In this document: positions 4,886 to 5,986 of the stretch, piece by piece
How positions within the stretch are numbered: position 1 is the stretch's first letter
Layout of the letters: each line of letters starts with the position of its first letter
Source: an uncultured Allobaculum sp.
Lineage (GTDB): Bacteria; Bacillota_I; Bacilli_A; Erysipelotrichales; Erysipelotrichaceae
Direction of reading: 5' to 3'
Length of the DNA stretch: 5,986 bases
Assembly: GCA_948467695.1 (NCBI GenBank)
Contig: CAOKFJ010000128.1
Span: forward strand, 1 to 5,986
The notes under the pieces: model-generated
The model's input: the letters and a program-made list of their open reading frames with translations, nothing else
The model's database searches: none
What the model was told of the DNA's origin: nothing
Position numbers and translations under genes: made by a program

Positions 4886-5953
4886 ATGAATCGTTCAAAA
4901 TACGCGCTTCTATGCGCTCTTATCATCGCAACACTTCCTCTTTGCGCATGCCGCAAACCGCAGCGCCCTGCAGCTTTGCCTGCTGACTCAGCACAACCAG
5001 TTTTGCCAGACGAGCGGCAAAGTGCTGAAGACAGTCAGGCAGCCTCGAACTTTCTTGATCCGGAAGTCATCTACGATTTTGGAAAGCTTGACTATCCGCC
5101 TTTGCTGTTTGACAACCAGGGATGGATCACCCGATCAAACGGTGAATACGAATACACAAGCAGCAGCGGCACGCCGATCGTTAAAGACCGCGGTTTTGTT
5201 GAAATGTCCTTTTTCATCTACCAGGACGATACTGTTCAAACCGCGCTGCTCTCCTACTCGGACGATCCGAATCCCGGTCCAGGCACCGATGCCGCGCTTC
5301 TTCCATATGACTACTGGCCGGAAGACAAAGCGTATGGCGGAGGCGGCGTAAATTTAGCCGGAATATTTTATCTCGATGAAAACAACGCTATTCAGCAGCT
5401 CGACAAAGCTCCTGTCCCGGAAGCGCCTGACCTTCCTCAATACAACACAACGCTCTTTAAAAGCGGCGTACAGGCGCAGGATCGATTCAACGAACCGTTT
5501 CATATCTATCTCAGCAATGAAAAACTGCTCATCGGCCCATACGAGGCTGGAAGCGCGGTTTCGTATTATCACATGCACCCCAGTCAGCTCGCCGCCAACA
5601 TTGTCAAAGAACCCAATTCGCGTGTAGGCGAACTGTTCTGGATGTTTGAAGAGGGCAAAGGATACTACATCTGCAGCACAGTCGCCGGCAAATACATCGG
5701 TCCTTTCGACGCTGTCGAAATCACCGATCCCGCATACATGGGCGCACGCATTGGCGATACGTATCTCTTCTACGACATCAATCTTTCCGAAGTGTACCGC
5801 GCCGATATTGAATCAGGTGGGGCAATTGCTGCCGGCAAAGTTCCCGTCAAAACCGATGGAACATGGAAACTGATCGCCGTAAGAGACCTGTATTCTTTCC
5901 CCGTAAGTTTCACCGGCTCGGTGCAGTCGTACGATCTGCAGTCTGTCGAATAA
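4886..5953 (+). CDS. Lipoprotein, paralogous family copy 3 (function unknown)
   Basis: A 355-residue lipoprotein of the same unrecognised family. The signal peptide MNRSKYALLCALIIATLPL ends in the lipobox LCAC with Cys22 as the predicted lipidation site, followed by a basic, Pro/Ala-rich tether (RKPQRPAALP..., 23-60) unlike the Ser-rich tethers of the other copies. The exported domain has LDYPPLLFDNQGWITR (68-83), YEYTSSSGTPIVKD (88-101), ALLPYDYWPED (137-147), GIFYLDENN (159-167), EPFHIY (203-208), LIGPYEAGSAVSYYHMH (215-231), GELFW (248-252), GYYIC (259-263), IGPFDAVEITDPAYMGARIGDTY (271-293), EVYRADIESGG (302-312) and a tail with VPVKTDGTWKLI and FPVSFTG. The C-terminal third is nearly collinear with copies 1 and 2. 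The start region shares AAAGGAGA...TATGAATCG with copy 1, suggesting those two are closer. Likely surface-anchored and transcribed from its own promoter. No enzyme motif is visible; function is not assigned. Confidence 0.9.
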   Translation: MNRSKYALLCALIIATLPLCACRKPQRPAALPADSAQPVLPDERQSAEDSQAASNFLDPEVIYDFGKLDYPPLLFDNQGWITRSNGEYEYTSSSGTPIVKDRGFVEMSFFIYQDDTVQTALLSYSDDPNPGPGTDAALLPYDYWPEDKAYGGGGVNLAGIFYLDENNAIQQLDKAPVPEAPDLPQYNTTLFKSGVQAQDRFNEPFHIYLSNEKLLIGPYEAGSAVSYYHMHPSQLAANIVKEPNSRVGELFWMFEEGKGYYICSTVAGKYIGPFDAVEITDPAYMGARIGDTYLFYDINLSEVYRADIESGGAIAAGKVPVKTDGTWKLIAVRDLYSFPVSFTGSVQSYDLQSVE

Positions 5954-5986
5954 GAATGGAGATGCGTGCAATCACTGCCCGGCTCT

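Noticed and set aside
5962..5986. Possible start of a further gene (ATGCGTGCAATC) after copy 3
   Set aside because: Only eight codons remain in the window and the upstream ATGGAG is a weak ribosome site; not enough to call.

Overview
The window looks like a chromosomal segment of a low-to-moderate GC Gram-positive bacterium, most likely Bacillota. An Erysipelotrichia- or Clostridia-like host is a guess from style, not a proven placement. The signs are purine-rich AGGAG-type ribosome sites at 6-9 nt spacing, short lipoprotein signal peptides followed by Ser/Glu/Pro-rich tethers, strong intrinsic terminators and base composition near 50% GC by eye. Every gene reads on the + strand. No tRNA, rRNA, CRISPR array, transposase or integrase was seen.

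Layout. (1) Bases 1-1395 are the 3' three-quarters of a glutamine-dependent NAD+ synthetase (nadE), cut by the window edge, closed by a strong terminator at 1416-1450. (2) Bases 1396-1727 hold that terminator, a possible promoter and a leader carrying a perfect 12-bp inverted repeat 92 nt apart. (3) Then come three full-length paralogous lipoproteins of an unrecognised family: LipA-like copy 1 (1728-2879), copy 2 (3187-4257) and copy 3 (4886-5953). Each has a lipobox cysteine, a divergent low-complexity tether and a conserved ~290-residue exported domain. (4) Between copies 2 and 3 (4314-4647) is a decayed fourth copy. It keeps a degenerate signal peptide and tether joined directly to the family's last ~55 residues in another frame, so its central domain has been deleted. 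(5) The last 33 bases (5954-5986) carry nothing that can be called.

Intergenic gaps. 2880-3186 holds the copy-1 terminator, a possible promoter and the copy-2 leader hairpin. 4258-4885 holds a hairpin across the copy-2 stop codon, the pseudogene, a terminator, a possible promoter and a 14-bp leader hairpin for copy 3. The three intact copies appear to be separate transcription units. Copy 2 may have been co-transcribed with the now dead copy, since no U-tract terminator lies between them.

How they work together. nadE is a housekeeping cytoplasmic enzyme and looks unrelated to its neighbours. The lipoproteins would be lipid-anchored on the outer face of the membrane. Their tandem amplification, variable middle and near-invariant C-terminal motifs suggest a surface family that has duplicated and diverged. 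The function is unknown; a weak resemblance to WG-type beta repeats is the only structural hint.
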